Position numbers and translations under genes: made by a program
Shown: piece by piece, positions 51,559 through 61,302 of the stretch
Position numbering within the stretch: position 1 is the stretch's first letter
How the letters are laid out: each line of letters starts with the position of its first letter
The notes under the pieces: model-generated
The model's input: only the letters and a program-made list of their open reading frames with translations
Told to the model about the DNA's origin: nothing
Database searches by the model: none
NCBI GenBank assembly: GCA_964579245.1
Contig: CAZOFY010000001.1
Span: forward strand, 1 to 64,000
Length of the DNA: 64,000 bases
DNA from: Firm-13 sp964579245
Lineage (GTDB): Bacteria; Bacillota; Clostridia; Saccharofermentanales; Saccharofermentanaceae
Direction: 5' to 3'

Positions 51559-53022
51559 GTGTCGGAAGTCAATTGGAACAAAAGAGACAATTTCTCCATG
51601 CTGACGGATTTCTATGAGCTGACTATGGCAAACGGATATCTGGATCAAGGCCGATCGGAACAGGTTGTATATTTTGATCTGTTTTTCAGACAGGTTCCGG
51701 AGAACGGCGGATATGCAATCATGGCCGGTGTCGAGCAGATGATTGATTATTTGAATGAGCTTGTTTTTACCGAGGAAGATATCCTGTTTTTGCGGGATGC
51801 CTATGGGTTTGAAGAGCGATTTCTCTCCTTCCTTCGAGATTTTTCATTCAGTTGCGATGTTTGGGCGATTCCGGAAGGCACACCCGTATTCCCCGGTGAA
51901 CCTCTTGTAAAGGTTCGCGGACCGGTGATCCAGGCGCAGATGATCGAGACCATGCTCCTCGTGACGATCAATCATCAGAGCCTTATTGCCACAAAAGCCT
52001 CCAGGATCGTCAAATCTGCGCAAGGGCGTCCGGTGATGGAGTTCGGAGCCCGCCGTGCGCAGGGCTATGACGCGTCAGTGCTTGGTGCCCGAGCAGCATA
52101 TATCGCGGGCGTCAACGCGACCTCCTGTACAATGGCCGGACTGCAATTCGACATACCCTTGTCGGGAACAATGGCCCATAGCTGGGTACAGCTTTTTGAT
52201 ACGGAATTCGAGGCTTTTGCGGCGTATGCGAATTCCTATCCGGATCAGACACTTCTGTTGGTCGATACCTATAATGTTCTACAGTCGGGTGTTCCCAACG
52301 CGATCCGGGTGGCGAAGGAGATCCTTGAGCCGATGGGGAAGAGACTGAAGGGGATCCGGATTGACAGCGGAGATCTGACGTATCTGTCACAGGAGGCGAG
52401 AAAGCTTCTCGATGCGGCCGACCTTACGGATTGCAGGATCACGGCAAGCAATGCCCTGGATGAGTATATCATTCGGGATCTTCTTTTACAGGGGGCGAGG
52501 ATTGATGCCTTCGGTGTCGGTGAACGGCTGATTACATCAAGGGCTGAACCGGTTTTCGGAGGCGTATACAAGTTGTCCGCCGTTGAACGCAATGGAGAGG
52601 TTCTACCGAAGATGAAGATTTCGGAAAATGTCGGCAAGATCACAAATCCATGCAGCAAGGATCTTTTCCGACTGTACGACCGCAAAAACGATAAAGCGAT
52701 CGCCGATGTGATCACTGTGGCAGGCGAGAGCATCGACGAACAATCTCCCTATGAGCTTTTTGATCCGGTCCAAACCTGGAAGCGGAAAACTGTGACAGGT
52801 TTTCGAGTCAGAAGGCTTCTGGAGCCTGTGTTTATACAGGGAAAATGTGTATACTCGAGAAGAACCATGGCTCAGATTCGCCAGAACTGTCTTGAGGAAA
52901 TGAAGACGCTGTGGGAATCAACGTTGCGGTTCGAGAATCCTCATAATTATTACGTAGATCTGTCTCAACAACTCTGGGATATTCGAAACGCGATTTTAAA
53001 CGAGCATCAGGAAAATAAATAA
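51559..53022 (+). CDS. pncB: nicotinate phosphoribosyltransferase
   Basis: PncB salvages nicotinate into the NAD pathway. The 487-residue protein has MLTDFYELTMANGY, EFGARRAQGYDASVLGARAA and the catalytic His in GTMAHSWVQ. The start is a GTG 5 nt after truA. Confidence 0.94.
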   Translation: MSEVNWNKRDNFSMLTDFYELTMANGYLDQGRSEQVVYFDLFFRQVPENGGYAIMAGVEQMIDYLNELVFTEEDILFLRDAYGFEERFLSFLRDFSFSCDVWAIPEGTPVFPGEPLVKVRGPVIQAQMIETMLLVTINHQSLIATKASRIVKSAQGRPVMEFGARRAQGYDASVLGARAAYIAGVNATSCTMAGLQFDIPLSGTMAHSWVQLFDTEFEAFAAYANSYPDQTLLLVDTYNVLQSGVPNAIRVAKEILEPMGKRLKGIRIDSGDLTYLSQEARKLLDAADLTDCRITASNALDEYIIRDLLLQGARIDAFGVGERLITSRAEPVFGGVYKLSAVERNGEVLPKMKISENVGKITNPCSKDLFRLYDRKNDKAIADVITVAGESIDEQSPYELFDPVQTWKRKTVTGFRVRRLLEPVFIQGKCVYSRRTMAQIRQNCLEEMKTLWESTLRFENPHNYYVDLSQQLWDIRNAILNEHQENK

Positions 53023-53041
53023 TAAGGAGGATGCGGATCTT

Positions 53042-53551
53042 GTGATTTCGATCCGCGAACAAAGCATGGCAAACAAAACAATTCGAATCGAGATGGAAGA
53101 CGGCGGTGTAATCCGCGCTGAGCTCTACGAAGACATCGCGCCGATCAGCGTGAAGAATTTTGTGGATCTCATTGAGAAGGGCTTTTATGACGGACTTATC
53201 TTTCACCGTGTCATCCCCGGCTTTATGATTCAGGGCGGATGTCCTGATGGAACCGGTATGGGCGGACCCGGATATCACATCAAGGGTGAGTTTATCAGAA
53301 ACGGTGTTCCCAACTCCCTGAAGCATGAGCGAGGTGTCCTCTCGATGGCACGATCCGGTGATCCGGATTCCGCGGGAAGCCAATTCTTTCTGATGCACCA
53401 GAATTCTCCCCATCTGGACGGGCAATATGCCGCTTTTGGCAAGGTGATCGAGGGAATAGAGGTCGTGGACAAGATCGCAGCCGCGAGAACCAATTACCAG
53501 GACAAACCTCTTGAAGATCAGCGAATCAAGTGTATGACAGTCGAGGCGTGA
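53042..53551 (+). CDS. cyclophilin-type peptidyl-prolyl isomerase
   Basis: This 169-residue cytoplasmic cyclophilin has the active-site stretch FHRVIPGFMIQGGCPDGTGMGGPGY and SQFFLMHQNSPHLDGQYAAFG, with no signal peptide. The GTG start at 53042 has a GGAGG about 11 nt upstream; an ATG at 53066 lacks one. Confidence 0.93.
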   Translation: MISIREQSMANKTIRIEMEDGGVIRAELYEDIAPISVKNFVDLIEKGFYDGLIFHRVIPGFMIQGGCPDGTGMGGPGYHIKGEFIRNGVPNSLKHERGVLSMARSGDPDSAGSQFFLMHQNSPHLDGQYAAFGKVIEGIEVVDKIAAARTNYQDKPLEDQRIKCMTVEA

Positions 53552-53577
53552 CCCATCCTTTACTTTTACATACCATA

Positions 53578-53670
53578 AACTCCGGGACTTCCAGATGATG
53601 AACACCGCGAATATTGGACGAAACCGTTCCATATTCGGCGGTGCGGAACATAGGAATCTCCCGGAGTTTT
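53578..53670 (+). terminator. long two-tier terminator
   Basis: AACTCCGGGA pairs with TCCCGGAGTT. Inside it, CACCG-GAATAT-GGA pairs with TCC-ATATTC-CGGTG. Four Ts follow. It separates the cyclophilin from the convergent glycosyltransferase and may serve both. Confidence 0.8.
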
Positions 53671-53678
53671 CTATATAA

Positions 53679-54617
53679 CTATTTATGATTTCTCAGATTG
53701 TTCTTGCGGATAATATACATGGGGCGCCTCTTGACCTCCATGTAGGTACGTGCTAAATACTCGCCGAGAATACCCAGAGCAAGCAGAGTAACACCGCCAA
53801 GAAAGAGAACAAAGGCTAGGAGCGAAGGGTAACCGGCGACCGGAATTCCCCAGATAATGGTCCGGATCACGTAATATAACATATAAAGTATTGCGAACGC
53901 AGAGACAAAAAAACCGGTGAAAGTCGCCAGCCGGAGAGGGACAGTCGTAAAGGAGACAATGCCTTCGATCGCGTACTTGAAGAGCTTCCAGAATGACCAC
54001 TTCGTCTCGCCGGCAGAACGCTCCACGTTTTCAAATTCCAGCCACTTCGTCCGAAAGCCAACCCAGCTGAAGATGCCCTTCGAAAAACGCTGCCTCTCCG
54101 TAAGGGATAGGATCGCATCAGTCACTGGCCTTGTCATCAGGCGAAAATCACGGGCCCCGTCCACGATCTCAACGTCAGACATACGATTGATCAACGAATA
54201 GAATCTGCGGGCAAAAAAACTACGGATCTTCGGCTCGCCCTTCCTGGTTACACGCCTTGTCGCAACCATGTCATACTCATCCGTCGCTAAAATATCGAAC
54301 ATATCGGGCAAAAGAGACGGCGGATCCTGCATGTCGGCATCCAATATTGCGATCCAGTCACCTGTTGCCGCCTCCAGACCGGCGTACATCGCGGCTTCTT
54401 TTCCAAAATTTCTTGAAAAAGAGATATAATGAACGCGTGGATCTTCTGCCGCCCATGTCTCCAAAAGTGAGAGTGTCTTATCACGGGAACCGTCATCGAC
54501 CATGATAAACTCGTATTCGTGTTCGCTTCTCCCGGCGCAGACCTTGTGGAGCGCGTCCTTCAATATTGGAAGCGACGGCTCTTCGTTATAACAGGGAACG
54601 ATCAGGCTTACTCTCAT
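53679..54617 (-). CDS. family 2 glycosyltransferase, CsbB/GtrB-like
   Basis: This 312-residue protein has an N-terminal GT-A domain with VPCYNEE, DDGSRDKT and the metal motif DADMQD (residues 93-98). Two membrane helices follow near 232-255 and 265-287, and a basic tail ends the protein. This is the plan of enzymes that load a sugar onto undecaprenyl phosphate (GtrB, CsbB). The ATG at 54617 is used; 85 upstream in-frame codons are not coding. A YfhO-family gene lies further on, matching the CsbB-YfhO pairing in teichoic acid glycosylation. Confidence 0.92.
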   Translation of the reverse strand: MRVSLIVPCYNEEPSLPILKDALHKVCAGRSEHEYEFIMVDDGSRDKTLSLLETWAAEDPRVHYISFSRNFGKEAAMYAGLEAATGDWIAILDADMQDPPSLLPDMFDILATDEYDMVATRRVTRKGEPKIRSFFARRFYSLINRMSDVEIVDGARDFRLMTRPVTDAILSLTERQRFSKGIFSWVGFRTKWLEFENVERSAGETKWSFWKLFKYAIEGIVSFTTVPLRLATFTGFFVSAFAILYMLYYVIRTIIWGIPVAGYPSLLAFVLFLGGVTLLALGILGEYLARTYMEVKRRPMYIIRKNNLRNHK

Positions 54618-54751
54618 ATGGAAAACCTCGCGATACTTTAATGCGTTCAGTATACTACATTTACACATTGTTTTGTGTTTTGAAAGGAATAAGAACTCAT
54701 CCCTGTCCGCAAAAAACACAAAGAAGAAGACCTCAGAAAAGGAGAGCCTCT

Positions 54752-55420
54752 GTGTATCGAATTTATGTTGTTGAAGATGATCCGGCAATAGCGGAAGCCC
54801 TAAAAACGCACCTGGTCTCCTGGGATTATACCGTGGAGATCGTTCAGGATTTTTCCAAGGTGACGGAAGAGGCAATCCGCTTTGCGCCTCAGCTCATTAT
54901 CATGGATATCACATTGCCGTCCTTTGACGGTTTTTACTGGTGCTCAAAGCTTCGTGAGTTCACAGAAACGCCGATCCTGTTTGTTTCGGCCGCGGATGAC
55001 CGGATGAGCAAGGTGATGGCCATGAACCTGGGAGCCGATGACTTTATCGAAAAGCCCTATGATATCCACATTCTGCTGGCTAAGATTCGAGCGATGCTTC
55101 GACGGGCATATGCCTTTAACGGGCAGACGAACCTGCTTGAGCATAACGGCTTGATCCTCTACAGCCACGAAGCCAGAATACAATATAAAGAACAGCGGGC
55201 AGAACTTACAAGGAACGAATTGAAAATTCTTCACACACTGATGGAAAATGCGGGAAAATATGTATCACGCGATCAGATGATGCTTCTGTTGTGGGAGAAT
55301 GACATGTTTGTCGATGACAATACTCTGACGGTCAATGTGACCAGGCTGCGAAAAAAGCTTTCTGACATCGGTCTTGTCGGATATATTGAGACCAAAAAGG
55401 GAATTGGATATAAGGTTTGA
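54752..55420 (+). CDS. response regulator, OmpR family (BceR-like)
   Basis: This 222-residue protein has a receiver domain with phospho-Asp52 (IIMDITLPSFDG) and KPYD, then a winged helix with VNVTRLRKKL. The GTG start has an AAAGGAGAG site. It is followed directly by a sensor kinase and a BceAB-type transporter, which makes an antimicrobial-peptide response likely. Confidence 0.94.
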   Translation: MYRIYVVEDDPAIAEALKTHLVSWDYTVEIVQDFSKVTEEAIRFAPQLIIMDITLPSFDGFYWCSKLREFTETPILFVSAADDRMSKVMAMNLGADDFIEKPYDIHILLAKIRAMLRRAYAFNGQTNLLEHNGLILYSHEARIQYKEQRAELTRNELKILHTLMENAGKYVSRDQMMLLLWENDMFVDDNTLTVNVTRLRKKLSDIGLVGYIETKKGIGYKV

Positions 55421-56490
55421 CAGAACGGATGCCGAAGGGAAGGAATCATCTGTCAAATGTCGAAAAAAGGATTGCGGAGGCTTGGGTGGAACATTCGACT
55501 TTGATCCTGTATATAAGAAGAACCTGGAAGATATCTCTGGTGACGATCTTATCCGCCGCTGTTTTCGGCGCTGTGTTTTTCCTCTGGGACCTGCCTTCGG
55601 ATGCTTATGTCTACTCCGTTTTTCTCATCGTCTTTATCCTGCTTATCGCAGCCGGTCTGGACTATTTTGGCTTTCGCGCAGAGGTTAAGCAAATTCGCAA
55701 AATGAGAAACGCATCCTTGTTTGCCATCGAGGAACTGAAGGAACCGGGGGAACCGGTGGCGGCCGAATATCGGGAGTTGCTCAAGACGGCAATCGCTTTT
55801 CACGAACAAAGTGTCAGAGAGGCTGACCGCCGTCAGGCGGATCTGCTCGACTACTATTCCATGTGGGTCCATCAGATTAAGTCCCCGATTGCCGCCATGC
55901 GGCTTTTGCTCCAGAGTCCGGCTGAAAAGGACTTAAGGAATCTGAACACGGAGCTTTTTCGTGTCGAACAGTATGTGGACATGGCTCTGCAGTATATACG
56001 ATTAGAAAGTATGTCTTCTGACCTTGTGCTCAAAAATACCAAGATCTTGCCGGTGATCCGGCAGACCGTCCGAAAATTCGCGCCGGTCTTTATTGAGAAA
56101 CGACTGTCGATCGACATCGAGGAGACGGACATGGAGGTCGTTACGGATGAGAAATGGGTATCGGTTGTCTTCGAGCAATTGATATCCAACGCATTGAAGT
56201 ACACGAAAACCGGACATATCCGGATCTGCCGGGATTCGGATACAGATGCCGGAATCATGATTGAAGATACCGGAATCGGAATACGTCCCGAGGACCTTCC
56301 GCGCGTATTCGAACGCGGATTCACCGGATACAATGGTCGACAGGATATGCGGGCGACCGGCCTGGGCCTGTATCTCTCGAAAAAAATTATGGATAAGCTA
56401 TCACATAAGATCCGGATCACTTCGGATGGCAATAGCGGGACGCGCGTATTTCTGGATTTTTCTCAGGTTTCTTACAAAAATGAAAGATAA
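55417..56490 (+). CDS. intramembrane-sensing histidine kinase (BceS-like)
   Basis: This protein of about 357 residues has two membrane segments near residues 39-57 and 64-84 with almost no outside loop. His152 lies in WVHQIKSPIAAM, and the N box is QLISNALKYTKTG. G boxes end in GLGLYLSKKIM. Kinases without a sensor loop rely on a BceAB partner, which is encoded next. The TTG start overlaps the regulator stop; an ATG at 55429 is an alternative. Confidence 0.93.
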   Translation: MTERMPKGRNHLSNVEKRIAEAWVEHSTLILYIRRTWKISLVTILSAAVFGAVFFLWDLPSDAYVYSVFLIVFILLIAAGLDYFGFRAEVKQIRKMRNASLFAIEELKEPGEPVAAEYRELLKTAIAFHEQSVREADRRQADLLDYYSMWVHQIKSPIAAMRLLLQSPAEKDLRNLNTELFRVEQYVDMALQYIRLESMSSDLVLKNTKILPVIRQTVRKFAPVFIEKRLSIDIEETDMEVVTDEKWVSVVFEQLISNALKYTKTGHIRICRDSDTDAGIMIEDTGIGIRPEDLPRVFERGFTGYNGRQDMRATGLGLYLSKKIMDKLSHKIRITSDGNSGTRVFLDFSQVSYKNER

Positions 56491-56582
56491 GAGCTTCTTT
56501 TGCAAGCATATCCAATGTCTCGTTTTTTCGATACGCGGTATTCTTGTAGCCGTAAAAGAAATAAACAAGCGGAGGAATGAAT

Positions 56583-57347
56583 ATGCCGTTACTTGAAGTC
56601 AAACAATTATCAAAAACGTATGTTACCCGATTCGGTGCCGTACAGGTCGAAGCACTGAAGAATGTCAGCTTCGCCGTTGAAGAGGGCGAGTATATTGCCA
56701 TCATGGGCGAGTCGGGCTCCGGGAAAACGACACTGCTGAACCTTCTTGCTACGCTCGATCGCCCAACGGCCGGAGAAATCCAGCTTCGCGGCGAGAACAC
56801 GACGAAAATACCGGATCGCCATCTGGCTCGCTTTCGCAGGGAGAAGCTCGGTTTCGTATTTCAGGATTTCAATCTGCTGGATACCTTTAATGTCCGGGAC
56901 AATATTTACCTGCCGATGGTTCTGTCCGGACTTTCCCATAAGGAGATGGAAACCCGCCTGGCGCCGATTGCGGATCGTCTCGGAATCACGGAGCTTCTGA
57001 ATAAATTCCCTTATGAGATCTCCGGAGGCCAGAAACAGCGGGTTGCCGTTGCACGCGCGTTGGTCAATAATCCCGGCATACTTCTGGCGGACGAGCCGAC
57101 CGGCGCCCTGGATTCAAAATCCTCCGATCAGCTGCTGAATATTTTCTCGAATATCAATCACGAAAAGCAGACCATCCTGATGGTCACGCACAGCACAAGA
57201 GCCGCGTGTCGGGCAGGAAGAGTCATTTTCATTCGCGACGGTGAACTGTATCATCAGTTATATCGCGGCAATATGACCGATGACGAGTTCTATCATAAAA
57301 TATCGGAAACGTGGACCGTTTTGATGACGGGGGGTGAAGGAAAGTGA
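56583..57347 (+). CDS. ABC transporter ATPase, BceA-like
   Basis: This 254-residue ATPase has Walker A GESGSGKT, signature ISGGQKQRVAVARA and Walker B LLADEPTGALD, as in the MacB/BceA group. I start it at the second ATG (56583), which is correctly spaced from GGAGG. It overlaps the permease start in a GTGA. Confidence 0.93.
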   Translation: MPLLEVKQLSKTYVTRFGAVQVEALKNVSFAVEEGEYIAIMGESGSGKTTLLNLLATLDRPTAGEIQLRGENTTKIPDRHLARFRREKLGFVFQDFNLLDTFNVRDNIYLPMVLSGLSHKEMETRLAPIADRLGITELLNKFPYEISGGQKQRVAVARALVNNPGILLADEPTGALDSKSSDQLLNIFSNINHEKQTILMVTHSTRAACRAGRVIFIRDGELYHQLYRGNMTDDEFYHKISETWTVLMTGGEGK

Positions 57348-59395
57348 ACCTTCCGTTCTACCCGCGTTTTGCCTGGAACGGTATCGTCAAGAACCGCCGG
57401 CTCTACATACCATTTATCCTGATATGCATTCTGAATTCTTCCATGTACTACATGATGACATCCCTTTTGTATCACACAGATCTTCTCAAGAACCGTGGAG
57501 GCGAATCACTTCAGGCCATGTTGGAATTTGGTTCGGGCGTCGTCTTTATCTTCTCGATCATTTTTCTTTTCTATGCGAACAGCTTTCTTATCAAGCAAAG
57601 AAGCCGTGAGATTGGCCTATATAGCGTCCTCGGCATGGGTAAAAGAAATATTGCCGGCGTACTTTTTTTTGAATTTCTTTTTTCTTCCATCGGGTCTGTT
57701 CTCACGGGACTTGTCATCGGGATTGCGTTCAGCCGTCTGGTATACATGCTGTTGGGCAAAATGATCGGATACAACACGGTCTTTCGTTTTGAGATCTCCG
57801 GAAAAGCGCTCCTTCATACTTCAGTCGTTTTCCTGGGGATCCTCTTTGCCAGCTTTGTCTTTCATCTTCTCCGCATCTCTATATCCCACCCTGTCGAGCT
57901 TGTCAAGGGATCCGCAGTCGGAGAAAAAGAGCCGAAAACAAAATGGATTATGGCGATTCTCGGTACTTCCGCTCTGGCGGCCGGATATATCATCGCCAAT
58001 ACACAGGAGAATCCGCTAGAGGCCCTTCAAGTTTTCTTCATCGCTGTTCTTCTGGTTATGGCCGGGACGTATTGGCTGTTCATCGCAGGTAGTATCGTGC
58101 TGCTGAAGTTTTTGAAAAAGCGTAAGAATCTCTACTACCGGGTCGAGAATTTCACTTCGATCTCGGGGCTGATCTACCGTATGAAACAAAATGCCGTCGG
58201 ACTTGCCAGTATCTGTATTCTGAGCACCATGGCCCTGCTGACGATCTCGACAACGGTATCGATGTATTTGGGCGTCGATGCAGCATATAAAATCAGATAC
58301 GCCAATGACGTAAGCATCCGATACAGCGGAATTCAGAACGGCAAGACGGAGGAGTTCACACAAGCCATCCATCAGCTGATTAAGGATCGAGCACTGACGA
58401 TAGAAAACGAAAGTATCGTTACTTATGTTGACGGTGTCGGCGACCTTGAGGATAATCATGTCGACATAGCTCTTCGGGACGGTCAGGGCAATGTTGTGGT
58501 TCTTTTCCCTGTCCAGGTTCCGGGAGACAACGTTGAGTTGAATCCGAATCAGGCTTCCCGAGCGGATCTGAGCTTCCTGACTATCATGGACAATTCCTCC
58601 TATAATCAGGCGCAAGGGGCTCGTGTGTCTCTTGATTCCGGGGAGGTCCTTTTCTTTACGACGAAGGGGTATGACCGCGACACGCTGGAAATTGGGACGG
58701 AAGTGTTTCGGGTGAGGAATATGGAAGGGCTGGACGGATTCGACGAGGAGCTCAGCATCAAGGAATCCATGACGATCGTATTTGACGATGCGGACTTTGA
58801 CCGGATTATTTCGGAACATCAAATGGGTGAGGAACGTATTATCATCATGTCCTTCGACATTCAGGGCAATAAGGATGCGTCGATCGAACTGAGGACCGCG
58901 ATCCAGAACAAGCTGTTGCATGATCCAATTCCCGGTATTGTTATTGATCCTTCCACCAATGACCTTATCGTTGAAAGTGCACAGGAAGGGAAATACTCCT
59001 TCTATTCTCTCCACGGGGGATTGCTTTTCCTCGGTATTTTCTTAGGGATGATCTTCCTGTTCGGCACCGTACTGATCATCTACTACAAACAGATTTCTGA
59101 GGGGTATATGGATCGAAATCGCTTTGACGTGATGCGGAAGGTCGGAATGGGAGACAAGGAGATCAAGAGAACCATTCAAACACAGATTCTTCTCGTATTC
59201 TTCCTGCCACTGGTGACTACATTCCTGCATATGGCGTTTGCGTTCAAGTTCATGACGCAGATCCTGAATGTGATGGGTTTCTTTAACCAGAGCATCTTCC
59301 TGGTCGCTACGATCATCTGCTCAGCCATCTTTGCCATGATGTACGGGATTGTTTATTTACTGACCGCCAGAACCTATTACCGTATCATAAGGTAA
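57344..59395 (+). CDS. ABC transporter permease, BceB-like
   Basis: This 683-residue permease has ten predicted membrane segments, two FtsX-type domains, and a large extracellular region of about 200 residues between segments 7 and 8 (about 320-550). This is the signature of BceB peptide sensors and exporters. It forms one module with the preceding three genes. The substrate is unknown; bacitracin- or lantibiotic-type peptides are typical. Confidence 0.92.
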   Translation: MNLPFYPRFAWNGIVKNRRLYIPFILICILNSSMYYMMTSLLYHTDLLKNRGGESLQAMLEFGSGVVFIFSIIFLFYANSFLIKQRSREIGLYSVLGMGKRNIAGVLFFEFLFSSIGSVLTGLVIGIAFSRLVYMLLGKMIGYNTVFRFEISGKALLHTSVVFLGILFASFVFHLLRISISHPVELVKGSAVGEKEPKTKWIMAILGTSALAAGYIIANTQENPLEALQVFFIAVLLVMAGTYWLFIAGSIVLLKFLKKRKNLYYRVENFTSISGLIYRMKQNAVGLASICILSTMALLTISTTVSMYLGVDAAYKIRYANDVSIRYSGIQNGKTEEFTQAIHQLIKDRALTIENESIVTYVDGVGDLEDNHVDIALRDGQGNVVVLFPVQVPGDNVELNPNQASRADLSFLTIMDNSSYNQAQGARVSLDSGEVLFFTTKGYDRDTLEIGTEVFRVRNMEGLDGFDEELSIKESMTIVFDDADFDRIISEHQMGEERIIIMSFDIQGNKDASIELRTAIQNKLLHDPIPGIVIDPSTNDLIVESAQEGKYSFYSLHGGLLFLGIFLGMIFLFGTVLIIYYKQISEGYMDRNRFDVMRKVGMGDKEIKRTIQTQILLVFFLPLVTTFLHMAFAFKFMTQILNVMGFFNQSIFLVATIICSAIFAMMYGIVYLLTARTYYRIIR

Positions 59396-59408
59396 AGAAT
59401 AATTGTGC

Positions 59409-59473
59409 GCCCCCCTGTAATGCCCTCCTGAGGTGATATAATGAATAAATCATTTATCTTCAGGGGGGCTTTT
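59409..59473 (+). terminator. terminator enclosing a promoter
   Basis: GCCCCCCTG (59409-59417) pairs with CAGGGGGGC (59461-59469), followed by TTTT. The loop holds a small AATGA/TCATT stem and an extended -10 TGA-TATAAT (59437-59442). The same stretch could end the transporter message and start the next one. Confidence 0.7.
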
Positions 59474-59529
59474 CATGCGTTGCCTACAATCGTACCTTGT
59501 GCTTGCCCGCAGGAAAGGGGAAAGGTCAC

Positions 59530-61251
59530 ATGTTTAAAAGCCTGGACCGCCTCATGTATTCCGGAGCCTGTATCTACATAGCGCTTCCAATATTTATCTT
59601 TATGGCGGGTTGGTTGCGCCCAATATTCGCAGCTGTTATCTGTGCGATTCTATTGGTTAGCCTTTTTTTCATGGTAAAAAACGGGCCGGCACCAACAGAT
59701 TTTCGTATCACGCGGAAGCAACTCCTTGTCGTCATCGTAACGGTTCTGATTTTAATCCTCTGGCTACTTCTTTCCGGACATGGAGGCTTTTCTTATCAGA
59801 ACTCGGATTACCATGACCGCAACGCCATTTTTCGAGACCTTATCAATAAACCGTGGCCTGTTATTTACGACTTTTCGCATGTCACTCCGCTACAGATGGA
59901 CGGATTGAATGCCCTGCCCTCGTCCGCCGTGCTGACTTACTATATTGCCTATTGGCTTCCTGCAGCCCTTGTCGGCAAGGTATTGGGTTTTCAGGCCGGC
60001 AGTACCGCCTTGTTTATATGGGCTCTGTTCGGGTTGATATTCGTTGTTTATTTCATTTTCCGGACCTTGAAGCGTGTTACGCTGCGCTCTGTTTTTATCT
60101 TCATATTCTTTTCCGGATTTGATCTGGTCGGGTATCTCTGGGCAACGAAGGGCTCCTTCCCGAATCCAATCGCTCATATTGAGTGGTGGTCAGGATACCA
60201 GTATTCTTCCATCACGACCCTTTTGTTCTGGGTATTCAATCAATCCATTGTATTTTGGCTGGCACTTCTGCTGATTGAGAATATGAAAAACAGCCGTTCC
60301 CTCTTTTTCTTGTATGCGCTTCTTTTGCTGTATGGCCCGTTTCCATTTCTGGGGATGCTTCCGTTTGTGCTGGCAAAGGCGTACGAAGGCCACCCTATTT
60401 TGTCCGGACAGAGACCTGTCGACACGCTGAAAGCGATTCCTGTCTGGTTTTTTGCCGGAATCAGAAGAGCCTTGACGTTCGAGAACCTTGCCGGAGGGAT
60501 TTCGGTGCTGGTGATTATCTACCTGTACTTTTACGGAAATGTTGCTGCGGGCCGCTATATGGGCTTTTCCAAGCAACTGAGTCCGGTCCTTTTTGTCTTT
60601 CTTGCCTTTGAGGTTCTGCTGTGGCTCCTGTTTGTCGGTGTTATTTTTCACAAGAAACCGGTCTTCTGGCTTTGTGTCACGAGCCTTCTCCTTATTCCGC
60701 TGTTTCAGGTCGGGATCGGACAGGATTTCTGTATGCGCGTATCAATCCCTGCCTTGTTTGTCCTTCAGATGTTTGTTCAGAAGCTTCTGGTAGGGAAGAC
60801 GGAGATGGAAGCTGCCATGAACGAATCTTCTGCGCAGGCCGATGAGACCGCGAAAATATCGGATGTGCCGGAGGCTCCCGCAAAACCAAAGATGGCTTTT
60901 TCGAAGCTCAGTAAGCGAGATCTTCGACTCTTGCGTATCATTCTGGCTGTTTTTCTGGTTGTCGGAGCAGCTTGCCCCGCCCAAGAGATCCTGCGTTCTG
61001 TGTGGTTTACAATCCCTGCCTACGCTTCGGGGAGTGAAGTGATGCTCTCCTTGGGAAATACGCTGAGAGAAAGTGACGTACCGTTTCTCCGTGACGCGGG
61101 CTCAGCCTTGGTGTCACAAAGCCGGAATGGCTACCTCGAGTCGGACGCCAAGAAAACACTCGACAACGTCAGTATCACAACGACCAATTTCGTCGCGTCA
61201 CAGGAACAGAACTTTTTCTATCAGTATCTTGCCCGTGAACACGATTCTTGA
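59530..61251 (+). CDS. polytopic membrane protein, unknown, beside yfhO-like gene
   Basis: This 573-residue protein has at least ten hydrophobic segments and an extracellular-looking loop with WW and DYHDRN near the N-terminal third. A cytosolic Glu/Ala/Lys-rich segment is near 425-470. The general plan resembles GT-C glycosyltransferases, but no clear catalytic motif is seen. The ATG at 59530 has a GGAAAGG site. It precedes the YfhO-like gene by 51 nt and is probably co-transcribed. Confidence 0.75.
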   Translation: MFKSLDRLMYSGACIYIALPIFIFMAGWLRPIFAAVICAILLVSLFFMVKNGPAPTDFRITRKQLLVVIVTVLILILWLLLSGHGGFSYQNSDYHDRNAIFRDLINKPWPVIYDFSHVTPLQMDGLNALPSSAVLTYYIAYWLPAALVGKVLGFQAGSTALFIWALFGLIFVVYFIFRTLKRVTLRSVFIFIFFSGFDLVGYLWATKGSFPNPIAHIEWWSGYQYSSITTLLFWVFNQSIVFWLALLLIENMKNSRSLFFLYALLLLYGPFPFLGMLPFVLAKAYEGHPILSGQRPVDTLKAIPVWFFAGIRRALTFENLAGGISVLVIIYLYFYGNVAAGRYMGFSKQLSPVLFVFLAFEVLLWLLFVGVIFHKKPVFWLCVTSLLLIPLFQVGIGQDFCMRVSIPALFVLQMFVQKLLVGKTEMEAAMNESSAQADETAKISDVPEAPAKPKMAFSKLSKRDLRLLRIILAVFLVVGAACPAQEILRSVWFTIPAYASGSEVMLSLGNTLRESDVPFLRDAGSALVSQSRNGYLESDAKKTLDNVSITTTNFVASQEQNFFYQYLAREHDS

Positions 61252-61302
61252 CGCGCGATTCTGGAAATTGTTATTCTTGATACAGCAGAGGAGGATTCCG
61301 GT

